Positions 49,728 to 60,444 of a stretch of 64,000 nt of DNA are shown here, in pieces. Made by a program: the position numbers and the translations under genes. Under the pieces are notes generated by a model. That model was given only the letters and a program-made list of their open reading frames with translations, ran no database searches and was not told the DNA's origin. Within the stretch, counting starts at the first letter, position 1. The number at the start of each line of letters is the position of its first letter. Origin of the DNA: Apostichopus japonicus (lineage: Eukaryota > Echinodermata > Holothuroidea > Aspidochirotida > Stichopodidae); assembly GCF_037975245.1 (NCBI RefSeq), contig NC_092562.1, positions 17,869,521 to 17,933,520 on the forward strand, read 5' to 3'.

Positions 49728-49973
49728 TCGGCCGGGATCCGCGCCTGTTATCGTCACCTGGGCGCTGACACCCGTATTGGTTACATTTAAAAAATAAATC
49801 CCATCGGTTGGGCACGTCACTGTCCTTGGTAGAACCGGTAAGGAGTTATAGATATTTATCCCTTCTATAGCCTCTGCATCCCACCCACACCACCACATAT
49901 TAAATAAATCTCGAGGACCACAAAGAAATTTTCCACCACGGACCTCTGCAATTCCTGTCATCAGGCACGGGGT
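49728..49973 (-). CDS. Orphan exon-like open frame, 82 codons
   Basis: Seen on the minus strand: acceptor CAACAG, 82 open codons in phase 0 and a possible donor (CCGA then GTGTTGG), so the exon would be symmetric. The peptide has five cysteines, a tryptophan cluster (NMWWCGW) and the strand-like GIYFLNVTNTGVSAQVTI, resembling a secreted beta-sandwich or Ig-like fold. GC content is above that of the flanks. I recognise no family. It could be a lone exon of an unknown gene, a gene fragment, or chance. Confidence 0.3.
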
Positions 49974-50200
49974 CTGTTGTAACGTTACATGCAAAAAGAA
50001 ATAGGTAGTATTTAACCTTTCAGCATTTGTTTAGTACGTAAAGATCTGTAAATGTTTATGGTATTGTCAATGGAATGTATTCATTTATTATTGGGTCGGT
50101 TAATTTGCATTATAAGATTATATATAATGGTTTAGGTGATAGCTAGAAGCAACAACGGTGTTTGCAAGCAACCTATTCACTCAGAGATTACAACTATTCT

Positions 50201-50446
50201 GTTAATCTCAAAGTTTGGTACCACAGTTAAAACTGGATCGTGCTGATAAAGCAAATTAATCGGTATCATGTGCTATTAGGTTAACAGTAAGAACTGAGGA
50301 TATGTGTACTACCAACAAATGCATCAAACGAGATTTGTTGGGATTAAACTTATCCTCAGTTAATTACTGTAAACCTAATAGCACATGCTACCGATTTATA
50401 ATACGATCCAGTGTTAACTTTGGAACAAAACTTTTAAGATTTACAG
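50201..50446. repeat. Large imperfect inverted repeat
   Basis: Left arm 50201-50302 and right arm 50351-50446 are reverse complements over nearly 100 bp with mismatches and small gaps, for example CTATTAGG against CCTAATAG. The 48-bp spacer makes a potential long hairpin. Confidence 0.85.
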
Positions 50447-50580
50447 TAGTTACTATGTGTTCTCTGTGTGTATATCGGGTGTTACAAGAGATAATCCCGG
50501 ACCTAAATACGACACTTTTAAACTTGGTGAAGGGAGAGCTCCCTCTTCAGTGGGTAATAAAATGCTTAACTTGAAGTGAC
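50447..50580 (+). other. Short open frame with NPGP, possible LINE remnant
   Basis: A forward frame open from within the right arm of the inverted repeat reads SGVTRDNPGPKYDTFKLGEG, with NPGP at 50493-50504. An NPGP motif after a short leader occurs in 2A-like N-termini of some echinoderm non-LTR retrotransposons. Here the preceding residues deviate from the usual DxExNPGP and the frame is short, so this is only suggestive. Confidence 0.25.
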
Positions 50581-50752
50581 AGGCTGCATTACATCATTGT
50601 AACCATATCACACTAAGGCTGGGCTAGATTTACCAAAGAGACTTTATCAAAGTTTTGTGAATCGTTTGTGAAAGTTTTCGCAAAACGCGCAATTAGTCGA
50701 TTCTTATGGTGATAATGACTATAACGACTGTCCCAAATCGTGTCAGCGGATT

Positions 50753-51590
50753 GGGCTAGGTTAATTTCTTCTGATGTATACATAAGATAGTGTGGTATAC
50801 CAATTATGCTGCTCAAACAAGTGACGTATATAGTTTCTTTTCAAAAAATTTATGCTGGCAAGATAATTCACACTACAAACCAGATTGCTTTAAACTGATG
50901 ATGGGAGCTAAACTTACTTCAATTGGTGGTAATTTATGAACAAGTTTACCAAAGATTACCTACATGGCACCAAACCAGTTTGGTTTTAGTTCTCCCCCTG
51001 CATATATTGAAATTGTTTATCGTGTACACTGTTTTGTATTGATTTCTTAATATCGTCCCCACTGTCACGGAATAGTTATATACTAGGCCGTGTTATCAAA
51101 TTTGTCAGTTGAGGAATGGAAGGGGTTGGAAGGGGCGGGTGGGTAGGGCTTGAGGATAGTGCGATAGCTAGATAGTCCCATAGTTTCATTACGCAAGTGA
51201 TGCTATATGACTTCGCACAATGGATTTAAAATTTCATGCGATAAGCGTCAAGAACCAATAAGGAAAGAGTTTTTATGAACTCGAGAGTATGTTTGTTGGG
51301 GGAAGCTATATACGCAGTAAACATAACCGTTACTACAAATAATCTACTACTACATCTTCTGAGTAAATCAATGAGTAGGCTACTGTTAGAAAAGGGGGGA
51401 CTTCCCGATACGTCTTCATACGTCATACAAAAATTACACTGGAAAATATAAAAAACAGCCATATTGACATTCTTAATACAAATGTGATATATAGGTTGAT
51501 GATATTGATATCAGTCACGGTTACTGATCATTGTTAATAACTCATTGCATTCCATTATTTTTCTTGGTAGGCTACATGGAAATCACCACG
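50753..51590. repeat. Direct repeat copy 1 (~840 bp)
   Basis: It is colinear with 52793-53622 at an offset of about 2040 bp, including TAAGATAGTGTGG at the start, CCAATAAGGAAAGAGTTTTT in the middle and AATAACTCATTGCATTCCAT at the end. Point changes and small indels show age. No coding capacity is recognised. Confidence 0.88.
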
Positions 51591-52792
51591 CTACCAGAGC
51601 ATAATGCATATATCGGAATTGAACACAGCATCTTTTAGTCCTTATTCACTGTTTTGGCTTCACCAATATATATGTAATACACTAAATAAAACAACTTATT
51701 TAGCTTTTTCACAGGTAACACAAGCCTGGACATTCTTCTACTACACTACACTGCAAACATACCGTAACTTTAAGTATATTGTTGTAACCCATTTAATACT
51801 GTTATAAGATAACTTTTTCTGCTGCATCACTTCATACGTAAGACACTAATTCTGATCTGTTTAATAAGTGTTTATTGACTTAAAGCAAATCAATCATTGA
51901 CATCTTTGTGTATACCATCGTTCATTCCAGGTAAGTAACACACATGCATATAGTGTCAAGATGTTGTTAACATTAACACGTATAGTTCAGTTAATGATCA
52001 TAAATAGTTTACAGGATCTTGTCTATGATATCACAGTGCCCAGCCGTGGTGGGGATTAATAGCTGGAAACATAACCTTTGTTACTCCTCCTTAGTAATTC
52101 CTTAAATACTGTCATAAAATATTATTTTCGTCTGCATCACTGTTTGTTAAGTGTTTGGGACTTAAATTAATGTGGACATTGCTTTGTCGAAATTTCTTTA
52201 TTGCAGTTCAGTAACGCGTAAAATGTCAAGAGCTTGTTAACACTGACAAGTATAGTTAAAGGGATACTCCGATTGACATACAATGTGATACATATACATT
52301 GAAAGTGGAACAAAAATATGTCACACATTTAAGTTGAAAACTCCAGCACAATACCATATTCCTAACTCAAAATATGGTTGATTGGAGTGGAACTGGCTAA
52401 AACCTCGATTCTTCCTTATAGAGTTAATCACATTGGAAGGTCAGTGATGTTGTTACGGCAAATGTTCTTCAAACGCTTTACTTTCATATTATAAAATATT
52501 ATAATAATCTTTTGATGATTTATCTTTGAAACCTGATGCATTGGTCATGTTTGCGGAACCTTCAAGGTTCTCTGTATTTATAACCCTTTCCTCTAGTGAG
52601 ATAAACATTATTAAAAGAAACTAAGCAAAACAGCTTTTCACTGAATTCTCGTGATGACACAATTCACTTTGCTATTGCCAGATGCATTCCCAAACTATAC
52701 CACCAAATTTAAAAAGAAATCACATCTTCGCCATACAAAATGCGTCGAGGATGTGTTTTTTTTCTTGGAAGATGCAGAAAATAGTATATGCA
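51591..52792. other. Spacer between direct repeats, diverged internal repeat
   Basis: A block around 51800-51990 (TCTGCTGCATCACTTCATACG, then TAAGTGTTTATTGACTTAAA) recurs in diverged form at about 52110-52260. No gene is seen. Confidence 0.5.
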
Positions 52793-53622
52793 GATTAGGC
52801 TAAGTTAAGTACCTATGCATAAATATATAAGATAGTGTGGTCTACCAGTTATGCTACACAAACAAGTCACGTATAGTGTCTCCTCAATCCCTTTTGTTGA
52901 CAAGATAATTCACACAACAAAGACAACCCAGACTGCTTTAAACTGATGATGGGAGCTAAACTTTCTTCATTTGGTGGTCATTTATGAACAATTTTACCAA
53001 AGATTACCTGCATGGCACCAAACCAGTTTTGTTTTACTCCCCCCCCCCCTTCCCTCTCTGCATCAATTGAAATGTATTGTTATCGTGTACCCTATTTTTT
53101 ATTGATTTCTTAATATCGTCCCCACTGTCACGGTATGTTATACTAGGCCGTATTATCAATTTTGTCAGTTGAGGATTAGAAGGGAGGGTTCAGTTGAAGT
53201 GGTTGGGGTAGGTAGTGCTTTGAGGAACGTGTTATAGGAACTGTTTCTTTCATTGCGCAAGTGATGTTACGACGTCGCACAATGGATTAAAGATTTCATG
53301 TGATAAGCGTCAAGAACCAATAAGGAAAGAGTTTTTATGTACTCGAGAGATTTATATTTGTTTGGAGGGGGAGCTAAGCAGTAAACATAAACTCTACTAC
53401 CAAGAATCTAGTACTACATCTTCTGAGTAAATCAATGAGTACTGTTAGAACAAGGGGACTTCCCGAGACTTCTTCATACGTCATTCAAAAGTTACACTTG
53501 AAAATAAAATAACAGCCATATCGACATTCTTGATACAAATGTGAATGCAATAGGTTGATGATATTGATATCAGTCAAGTAAATAACTCATTGCATTCCAT
53601 TTTCTTGGTACCTGGAAATGTT
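52793..53622. repeat. Direct repeat copy 2 (~830 bp)
   Basis: Partner of 50753-51590. A third, more diverged partial copy is visible near 59560-59900 (GATAAACGTTATAAACCAATAAAG and the following segment in the same order). Confidence 0.88.
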
Positions 53623-55182
53623 TTTTATAAAACAATCAACTTCAGTCCACCTGCAAATAAAATAATTTGACATTTTCCTCCCGCCCCAGTCCTCCCTATA
53701 CCCAATCACACAGTTCTTTCTGTAGTTTCATATAAGTCATCTTGTACTCTGAAGCCTTGTGAAATAAAATGAGCGTAGCAACTGAATTAAGTTGAAAATC
53801 AGTAACTTTAATTATTATCATAATTTACTCTCACTCAAGCCCGGAACATGTCATTTTGTTGACAAATGGTGTGGATTGGAGAGTAGGAAGGGGGAGGGGA
53901 AGGGGGGTAATCAGTTAACTTGGTGTCTAAAGACTGTTGGAATGTATTTCATTAGGTCTTAGATGGGTAGTTCCCTGAAAGGTTCTTTCAATTTAAACAG
54001 TAGTAACAACGCTTTCTATTAGACATGGCCGCACAAGAGGCATCCCCTCCTTTAGAAAAGCCTTGATTCTCCGCTAGGTTATTTCACTATTAAGGTCCAC
54101 GCCCTGCCTTAATCATGCAGTCAGGAGAGAAATTTTGAATTTGGTTCTGATGTTTACTCCTATAGTTTCTTTTCCCCACCTCCGCATTCTTATAATACTC
54201 TTTTCTTCTTCTTTTCTAACAAAGTCATAAAATACGGAAGTGCAGAGAAACGGAATTTCTCAATACATTGTTCATTAATGGAATCAGTCACCAATTAAAC
54301 TCGTTATGAAAATGGTTCTCCTAAATTACTACAGTGCATTCTTACTTTGAACTACGTATATACCTCGTATAGTTTAATTGTTTGTGTACCTTGCTATATC
54401 TAGCCTATGAAAGTCACTGGTTTGTGGAGGTAGCACACAGGAACTTCTCTACTACTATCCATGCATTACGTTACTTGATGGTGGGTTTTGTGCAAATTAA
54501 TTGCAAAACATATACACACTATGCTCAGCCATCACATCGGAAATCTAATGTCGCGATTGTACCGAAGAAGATTATCAATGAAGTCTAAATTTACCTCTTT
54601 CCGTTTAGGGAACTTGGACAACATTGATCACATGCCTTGTACACTGAGTATATAGAAGGTATTATACAACGAAGGTAATTTATCCGTTAGAATGTTTTAA
54701 GCTTAATTATATATAATACCACCCCCCCCCCTCACACGCACACACCGCCCCTCCTCCGTTAATATACTCAGGGGAGATTTAATAATGTCAAATCGGACCT
54801 AAATATGACCTGTTGTGGATTTAGTGACGGTACAGGATTCCCTGCATGAACCGTAAAATACTAAGTTACGGTTGTTAGGAATGTGATTTGAACAAAACAG
54901 AGGCCCCTATAATTTTTTATTAAGTTACCTTCACAGATAGTGGTACAGCCATTCAGAGGTTAGGGGAAAATGACCTGTCAGTGGCACATTGATATACCAT
55001 ATGACATTGTGTTGCTGTACTATTCATTTTGCTCTGAGTTTTGTTCCTTTTTACCCCTCAGGTATGTTCTTTTTACTTTATTGTACTTATTACTCTTATC
55101 TTTAATAGTTAAAGGATCTAACTGATGTATTCTTATTAGTATTCATGGTCGGCTTTCACTAGAAATGTCAAGATATTGAAGT
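53623..55182. other. No gene recognised
   Basis: AT-rich intergenic sequence with a C-run at 54720 and one copy of a 78-bp direct repeat (54986-55063). No exon or RNA gene is supported. Confidence 0.5.
54986..55063. repeat. 78-bp near-identical direct repeat, copy 1
   Basis: From ACATTGATATACC to CCCCTCAGGT it matches 57596-57673 with one difference (TTTTTACC against TTTCTACC) and no gap. The flanks differ on both sides. Confidence 0.95.
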
Positions 55183-56901
55183 TAGTGTTCAACCGATTAA
55201 CCTAATCGGAATCGGAATCGGTACGAATATTGCATAATCGGAACGTAATCGGAATCGGTAAAAATTACGTGGAATACCAGTTATTTCATACCGATTATTC
55301 AAAAACATATGGAAGGTGAAAATATCATTATTCAAAAACATATGGAAGTTGAAAATATCAACTAATGTATTAGGTTTGTTCTTTTACTACGAAATATTAA
55401 AATAAGACACCCTCTATATACGTCTTTCACAGTGTATACTTTCATCAATTTACGCTGCCAGGGTCGCCGATTTTGCTTCCCTCTTGGTTAGTGACTTCAA
55501 ATTTCTTGGCACAGTAGGCATAGCAGCAATACCAATTTCGCGAATTAACGAATGTGCTTGACAGGGTCGAAAATCAGCGGGAGCGATGTGCTAAAAAGCC
55601 CTCCTAAAGCACAATTACGAGTGTGAAAAAGAAATATAAGAAAATCGCCCTCGTTATATCAGGTGTCTATGTAAAATTAATTGTGACATGCGTTTGCTTT
55701 AGCTAGGAATTGCAGTTGCAGCGCGAATCGCGCAAACAGTTTTCACATCTCGCATCAAATTTGAAGCAGTGCGGTAGGGTCGCGCACAATCCCCGGGAGT
55801 TACCGTGGAAAATTACGGCGTGCACGAAGCAATTTCAGTACCAGCGAAAATAACCTAAAATCCTCACAAATCTCCGACCACATGGTAGCCTTACTTCACA
55901 CTAAGTCAACTGCATGGAAATCTAACCTTGCCATCTTTTTATTCGCTCTAGTTGTGTCGCAAATACAAAATAAAAATATCCACGGAAACTGCAATCTTCG
56001 ACCACATGTAAGCCTAACAACCACACTAAGTCAATGAGAAATGTAGCCTAACCATCGGTTTGCACAAAAAAAAAAAAAATGCGCAGCAAACTTTAAATTT
56101 GCTGGAAATCGGCATTTGTTTGGAAGGTACTGTAAGTGATATGTCTTATAGAGGGAATGTTATATTTTATATTGGAGTAGTTTCTAGTTGTTATTATTTC
56201 TTTACATCAATCTGGTATTACATTTTAGAGTAATTTTAAACAAGTTACGATGGTACAATTTGCTTTTCAGTTTGATTGGCCTAAGCTTACATTTTCTAAT
56301 TGAACCTGAATAGAGTTAAATAGGTAACGAATAGGTATGTTTAACTTGAAGTTCGTAACATTTCTATTTGTTCATAAACAGTATAATACTGAAAATAAGT
56401 AGAAAATAATGTCGGAATGAAGGCAACATGTCATTAAAATTTACACTTTGGTAAAGATTGAAGATGGATGGTTTGTCTGAGATACTTTTTGAGATGGATA
56501 TTTTGAGTAACTATTCTTAGCCCATTTCAAGCCATCAACAGGTGACATTCACGTCGAGGTGGTTAGGCCATTCGCTTAGCACAGTACTGACTAGGTAGGA
56601 TGTCATATTTCCGTATTTTGGAAATTTAAAAAAAAAAAAACTTTTTTTTCTTTCCGAGAAACTCCAGAGGTAATTTGGTACATACAAAATGATACCTTAG
56701 AGCCTTGTATAATAACGTAGCAAAAGGAAACAGGGGAAAATCACAACAATTATTGTTTCTGTCAAACTTTATTGCCGATTTCGTATATACGCGATATTTT
56801 CGCATTTTCAAATAATCGGAATCGGAATCGGAATCGGTACGATTATGGAAAAAATAATCGGTAATCGGTATTTTCTGTTATGCATAATCGGTTGAACACT
56901 A
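55183..56901. mobile_element. hAT-like non-autonomous element, 1.7 kb
   Basis: It starts TAGTGTTCAACCGATTA and ends with the exact inverse TAATCGGTTGAACACTA. ATTGAAGT flanks both sides (55175-55182 and 56902-56909), a perfect 8-bp target duplication. Subterminal arrays of AATCGG occur at both ends, a pattern I recall from hAT elements. The interior has an internal short tandem (ATTCAAAAACATATGGAAG twice near 55300-55360) and no transposase frame. Confidence 0.93.
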
Positions 56902-57595
56902 ATTGAAGTGCACCTTTTTATCAATGCTAGTAGTTTTATATGTTCTTAATATAGCCTTAAGCTGTATGTTACCTGTATGGTACATTGTTATTTGATATGG
57001 TGAAGCCACTGCAGCTACGCCCAGGAACGAGGTGGTTCCATGGTGTCAAATTACTTAGCAGGTATAACCTGTGCTGCATAGACTACTTAGATGGATTGTT
57101 CTATTGGAAGAGGGGTTGATTAAAGTAGCTACACAGCAAGCTGCATAGGGTAGACCCCCTACAGAGATCTGGGTGCACAGGATTGGTGGAACTGTTTAGG
57201 TTACCATGGCAATCCTATACCAGGTAGAGATATTGTTCTTATTAGCTGTATACTGCCTGTGCTGTGGTAGTGTGTGGGTACAACTATATTGAAACCTTTG
57301 TTTTAATAATAAGTCGTAAGCTAGCTCCCTAGTTCATGCAGGGAAATGTTGCTAGTCTAGGGGTGCACAGAGGATTAAGATGTTAGAATAAATATTAACA
57401 CTTCAGTGCAGCTGTGTGGGTCATGTCAGTTAGTTTGGTGGATATGTTTGTTGGTCTATGCGTGAGTGTGTGTTATCTGTAGGTTGATTAGGTTTATCTG
57501 TTTATCAATAAATGCATGATGTTGCACTGAGGTTGATATGATATAACAGAGAGCTGTAAAGGACAATTATGTTCTAGATTAAAGGGTTGTAAATA
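56902..57595. other. No gene recognised
   Basis: AT-rich sequence between the hAT-like element and the second 78-bp repeat. I see no splice-flanked coding frame. Confidence 0.5.
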
Positions 57596-57673
57596 CACAT
57601 TGATATACCATATGACATTGTGTTGCTGTACTATTCATTTTGCTCTGAGTTTTGTTCCTTTCTACCCCTCAGG
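57596..57673. repeat. 78-bp near-identical direct repeat, copy 2
   Basis: Partner of 54986-55063, at a spacing of 2610 bp. Its 3' end, a pyrimidine tract then CCCCTCAG, resembles a splice acceptor in both copies. Confidence 0.95.
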
Positions 57674-57916
57674 TGGCCTATATATTGGCTCATACCTAGG
57701 TCACCCGAATCCCCGGGGTAACACGGTATTTGTTACCTTTGGTGTAAATATATAATACAAACAGGCAAAAGAAGGGGGTTAGATTCACCGAATCAACTTT
57801 ATAAAAATACTGAGAACGGGAAAGTTTCTCTTTAAGCCAAGACAAATTCGCAATCAGTCGGCTAATAATGGCTATCGATAGAGGCTTCTTTATGAAACCT
57901 TGTATGTTATATTAGG

Positions 57917-58095
57917 AGTGTTAGCTAACGCCGGTGCCTTTCAATCATATAAGGTCCTCGGTTCGATTCACTCCCAGATTAATGTATGTCGTCCAGTTAC
58001 AGAGTTGTTGACAATTGACAATTCATAATCATGGACGTTGTATATGAATGTAAGAGACTGACTTCGGTCAGCTTGCGGCTTTGATAAGCCGATCA
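57917..58095 (+). mobile_element. tRNA-derived SINE, copy 2
   Basis: Same tRNA-like head and body as 20567-20807. The A-box region has lost several bases (TTAGCTAACGCCGG), while the B box GGTTCGATTC and the GACTTCGGTCAGCTTGCGG body remain. The 3' part is truncated or diverged after GCTTTGATAAGCCGAT, and the TACA tail is absent. Confidence 0.85.
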
Positions 58096-58156
58096 GTCAA
58101 ATGCTTTCTGAAACAACCTCTATACTGGCAAGAGAATGATACAAACACATGCATTA

Positions 58157-59268
58157 TTTCTAAATTTGTATTTGTATATTTATTTGTTTCATCACAAGTT
58201 ACAGTGTGACGGGAAGTCTCCTATAAAGCCTGCAAGGCTTAACAAAGTAGGAGACTCCCCTAAAAGAAAAAAAGAGAGAGAAAACTTAAGAGTAGAAAAA
58301 GAAAAGTTAATAGTAGCATCTACAATGATGTAATAATAGAATTGGCGCTAATTGAAATTAATAATCTTAGTAAACAATAGTAACAATCTTTATTATGATC
58401 TTAATCGCAAACACACACAAGAATAAATCCATCAATAGTGAGAAATAATTTCAGTTTGGAGATTCCTTTTGAATACAGAGTAAGAAGACTTATTCTTAAC
58501 ATTATCTTGGAGATTATTCCACGTTTTTATGGCACGAATACGAGGGCTTAAAGAACCCATAGTACTTCGATGGGATAAAACATGTGCGTTATTACAATGG
58601 CGTGTTTGATGGTTGTGGATTAGTCTATTACTATAAATAAAATCTTTAAAAGCCTCGGGTAGCAATATATCCCATGCTTTATATGCAAATGTTGCAAGCT
58701 GGACTCTTATAAAATCATTTAGTTTTAATAAATTTAATCTTTTGAATAGTGGGCTAGAATGATCACGTGGTGCAGCATGTGAAATATGGCGGATAGCTCT
58801 CTTCTGGAGGACACATAGGTGATTAAGATTTGTAGAATAGGTTCCTGACCAAATAGTCGTGCAATAAGTTAATTGGGGTATAATCAGAGTTATATAAAGT
58901 GTTCTGAGGATATTTGGAGGTAAATAATGTTTTAATTTGCATATAATACCAGTATTTCTAGCCACTCTGTTACAGACTGCTGATATATGATCACGTCAAG
59001 AAAGTTTACTGTCTATGTACTATGTTTACTGTCTATGTTTACTGTCTATGTTTACTGTCTAAGTTTACTGTCTATGTACACCCAAGAACTTAGTAGTATT
59101 AACCCGATTAATAATTTTATCATTCATGGTAATATTGTGATCCCATCTGAATGAGTGACTAGCATTAAACACCATAGTTAGTTTTTTCTATGTTAAGAGA
59201 TAATTTGTTGGCTGCAAACCAGCTGGAAAATATAGTTAGCTCAGTAGAAACAGTTTTATGTGATAGTT
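58157..59268 (-). mobile_element. Degenerate LINE, reverse transcriptase C-terminus and 3' UTR
   Basis: The longest frame (58432-58965) encodes the C-terminal end of a non-LTR reverse transcriptase of the jockey/CR1 kind: LTYCTTIWSGTY, then LQKRAIRHISHA and LFKRLNLLKL, ending KTWNNLQDNVKN with a FKRNLQ motif. Upstream, translation continues with WFAANKLSLNIEKT, a frameshift, then FRWDHNITMNDKIINR and KFLGV. A minisatellite (59004-59078) breaks the frame again, and a TGA replaces the expected Trp before RDHISAVCNRV. The 3' UTR has an AAGCCTTGCAGGCTT hairpin and ends in an AAATA-rich tail near 58157. It is dead and 5'-truncated. Confidence 0.88.
59004..59078. repeat. Minisatellite grown from LINE coding sequence
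   Basis: About five units of GTTTACTGTCTATG are tandem. On the LINE strand the unit is CATAGACAGTAAAC, covering codons for the YIDSK part of the reverse transcriptase, so the array arose after insertion by local duplication. Confidence 0.9.
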
Positions 59269-60444
59269 AAATGGCAAGTTACAAAGTGATATATATCATT
59301 GCTCGTAAGCTTTCTGACAATTTATAACTGACAACATATACCGCATATTCTATCAGCCGTAACTGCAATTGAAGAACTAAATACACTCGCTCATCTCTTT
59401 ATCACTATAATAGTTGAACGTTGTTTACTTGAACGATGGTACGATTAAACGATTGAACGTTGAACGATTTTATACTGTGATTCCATTCGATTGTCAAAAT
59501 AAAAAGAGAAAACACTGGCAGAATGTATAGAGTTGTACACTTTTTCACACGAGGAAGATGGGCAGGGTTGGGGAGAGGAAGGGGGGGGGGGGTCGGGGTC
59601 GGGCGAGTTATGTAGGAGTGTTGGGAATAGTGAACCACATGTTTCTATATGTAACTGATGTAGAAAGCATATCGGCTTCGTTCACATATTTAATGATTGT
59701 ATGTGATAAACGTTATAAACCAATAAAGAAGGATTTTATGTAGGCTACTTGAGAAGTTTCTGGTTTTGCTTGAAGGGAAAAGGCACGCAGTAGCCTACAC
59801 ATAACCTTTACCACTGTGAAATATTAGTATTGTATCTTTTAAGTGGTTCATTGAGTACTGTTGTAAAAGGGGCTTTCCTGCTGTGCCTTATACAAACGTA
59901 ATACACTGATAAGTACGTCTTTATTACGTATTTGCCTCTTAAAATCAACGTTGTTTTGCTGATATATATTCAAGTTACTGATCGTCATAAATAGTCCTAA
60001 ACGAAGTCCTAAATGAAGTCATAAATGGAGATTTCCTATGTAAATAAAGTAATAAATGATGATTTTATTATATTTCTATATATAACATGTAATCATACAT
60101 AGGTCATACAATCATCGATAAGACTGAATCCGGGATCAAAGAATTTAAATAAACCATCGTATAGATTTATTGAAAAGTCAAATGCTTAAAAGGATGCGTT
60201 CTGGATGTGAATCTCTCACAATAATATCATTGCGCTCTTAGAAAAACAAAGTTGAATTATTTTTGGGCCGAACTTGAAACTTCTCATCGATAGACTCAAG
60301 ACATGCAAAAAGCAGACTTTACCATGGATCATGAACCTCGACTTGAATACAAGGTATGTATTTTTATGAAGCCATATGTCCGACTGATGGAGAGAAGAAA
60401 TGATAATGCTTGCTTCCTTGCGTGCAGCGCAATCGCCGGCGAGT
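59269..60444. other. No gene recognised
   Basis: This contains a diverged third copy of the 840-bp repeat near 59560-59900 and a G-run at 59579. No exon is seen. Confidence 0.5.

Noticed and set aside
50753-53622. Complete LTR retrotransposon
   Set aside because: The 1.2-kb interior has no gag or pol frame, and no TG...CA ends, target duplication or primer-binding site could be seen.
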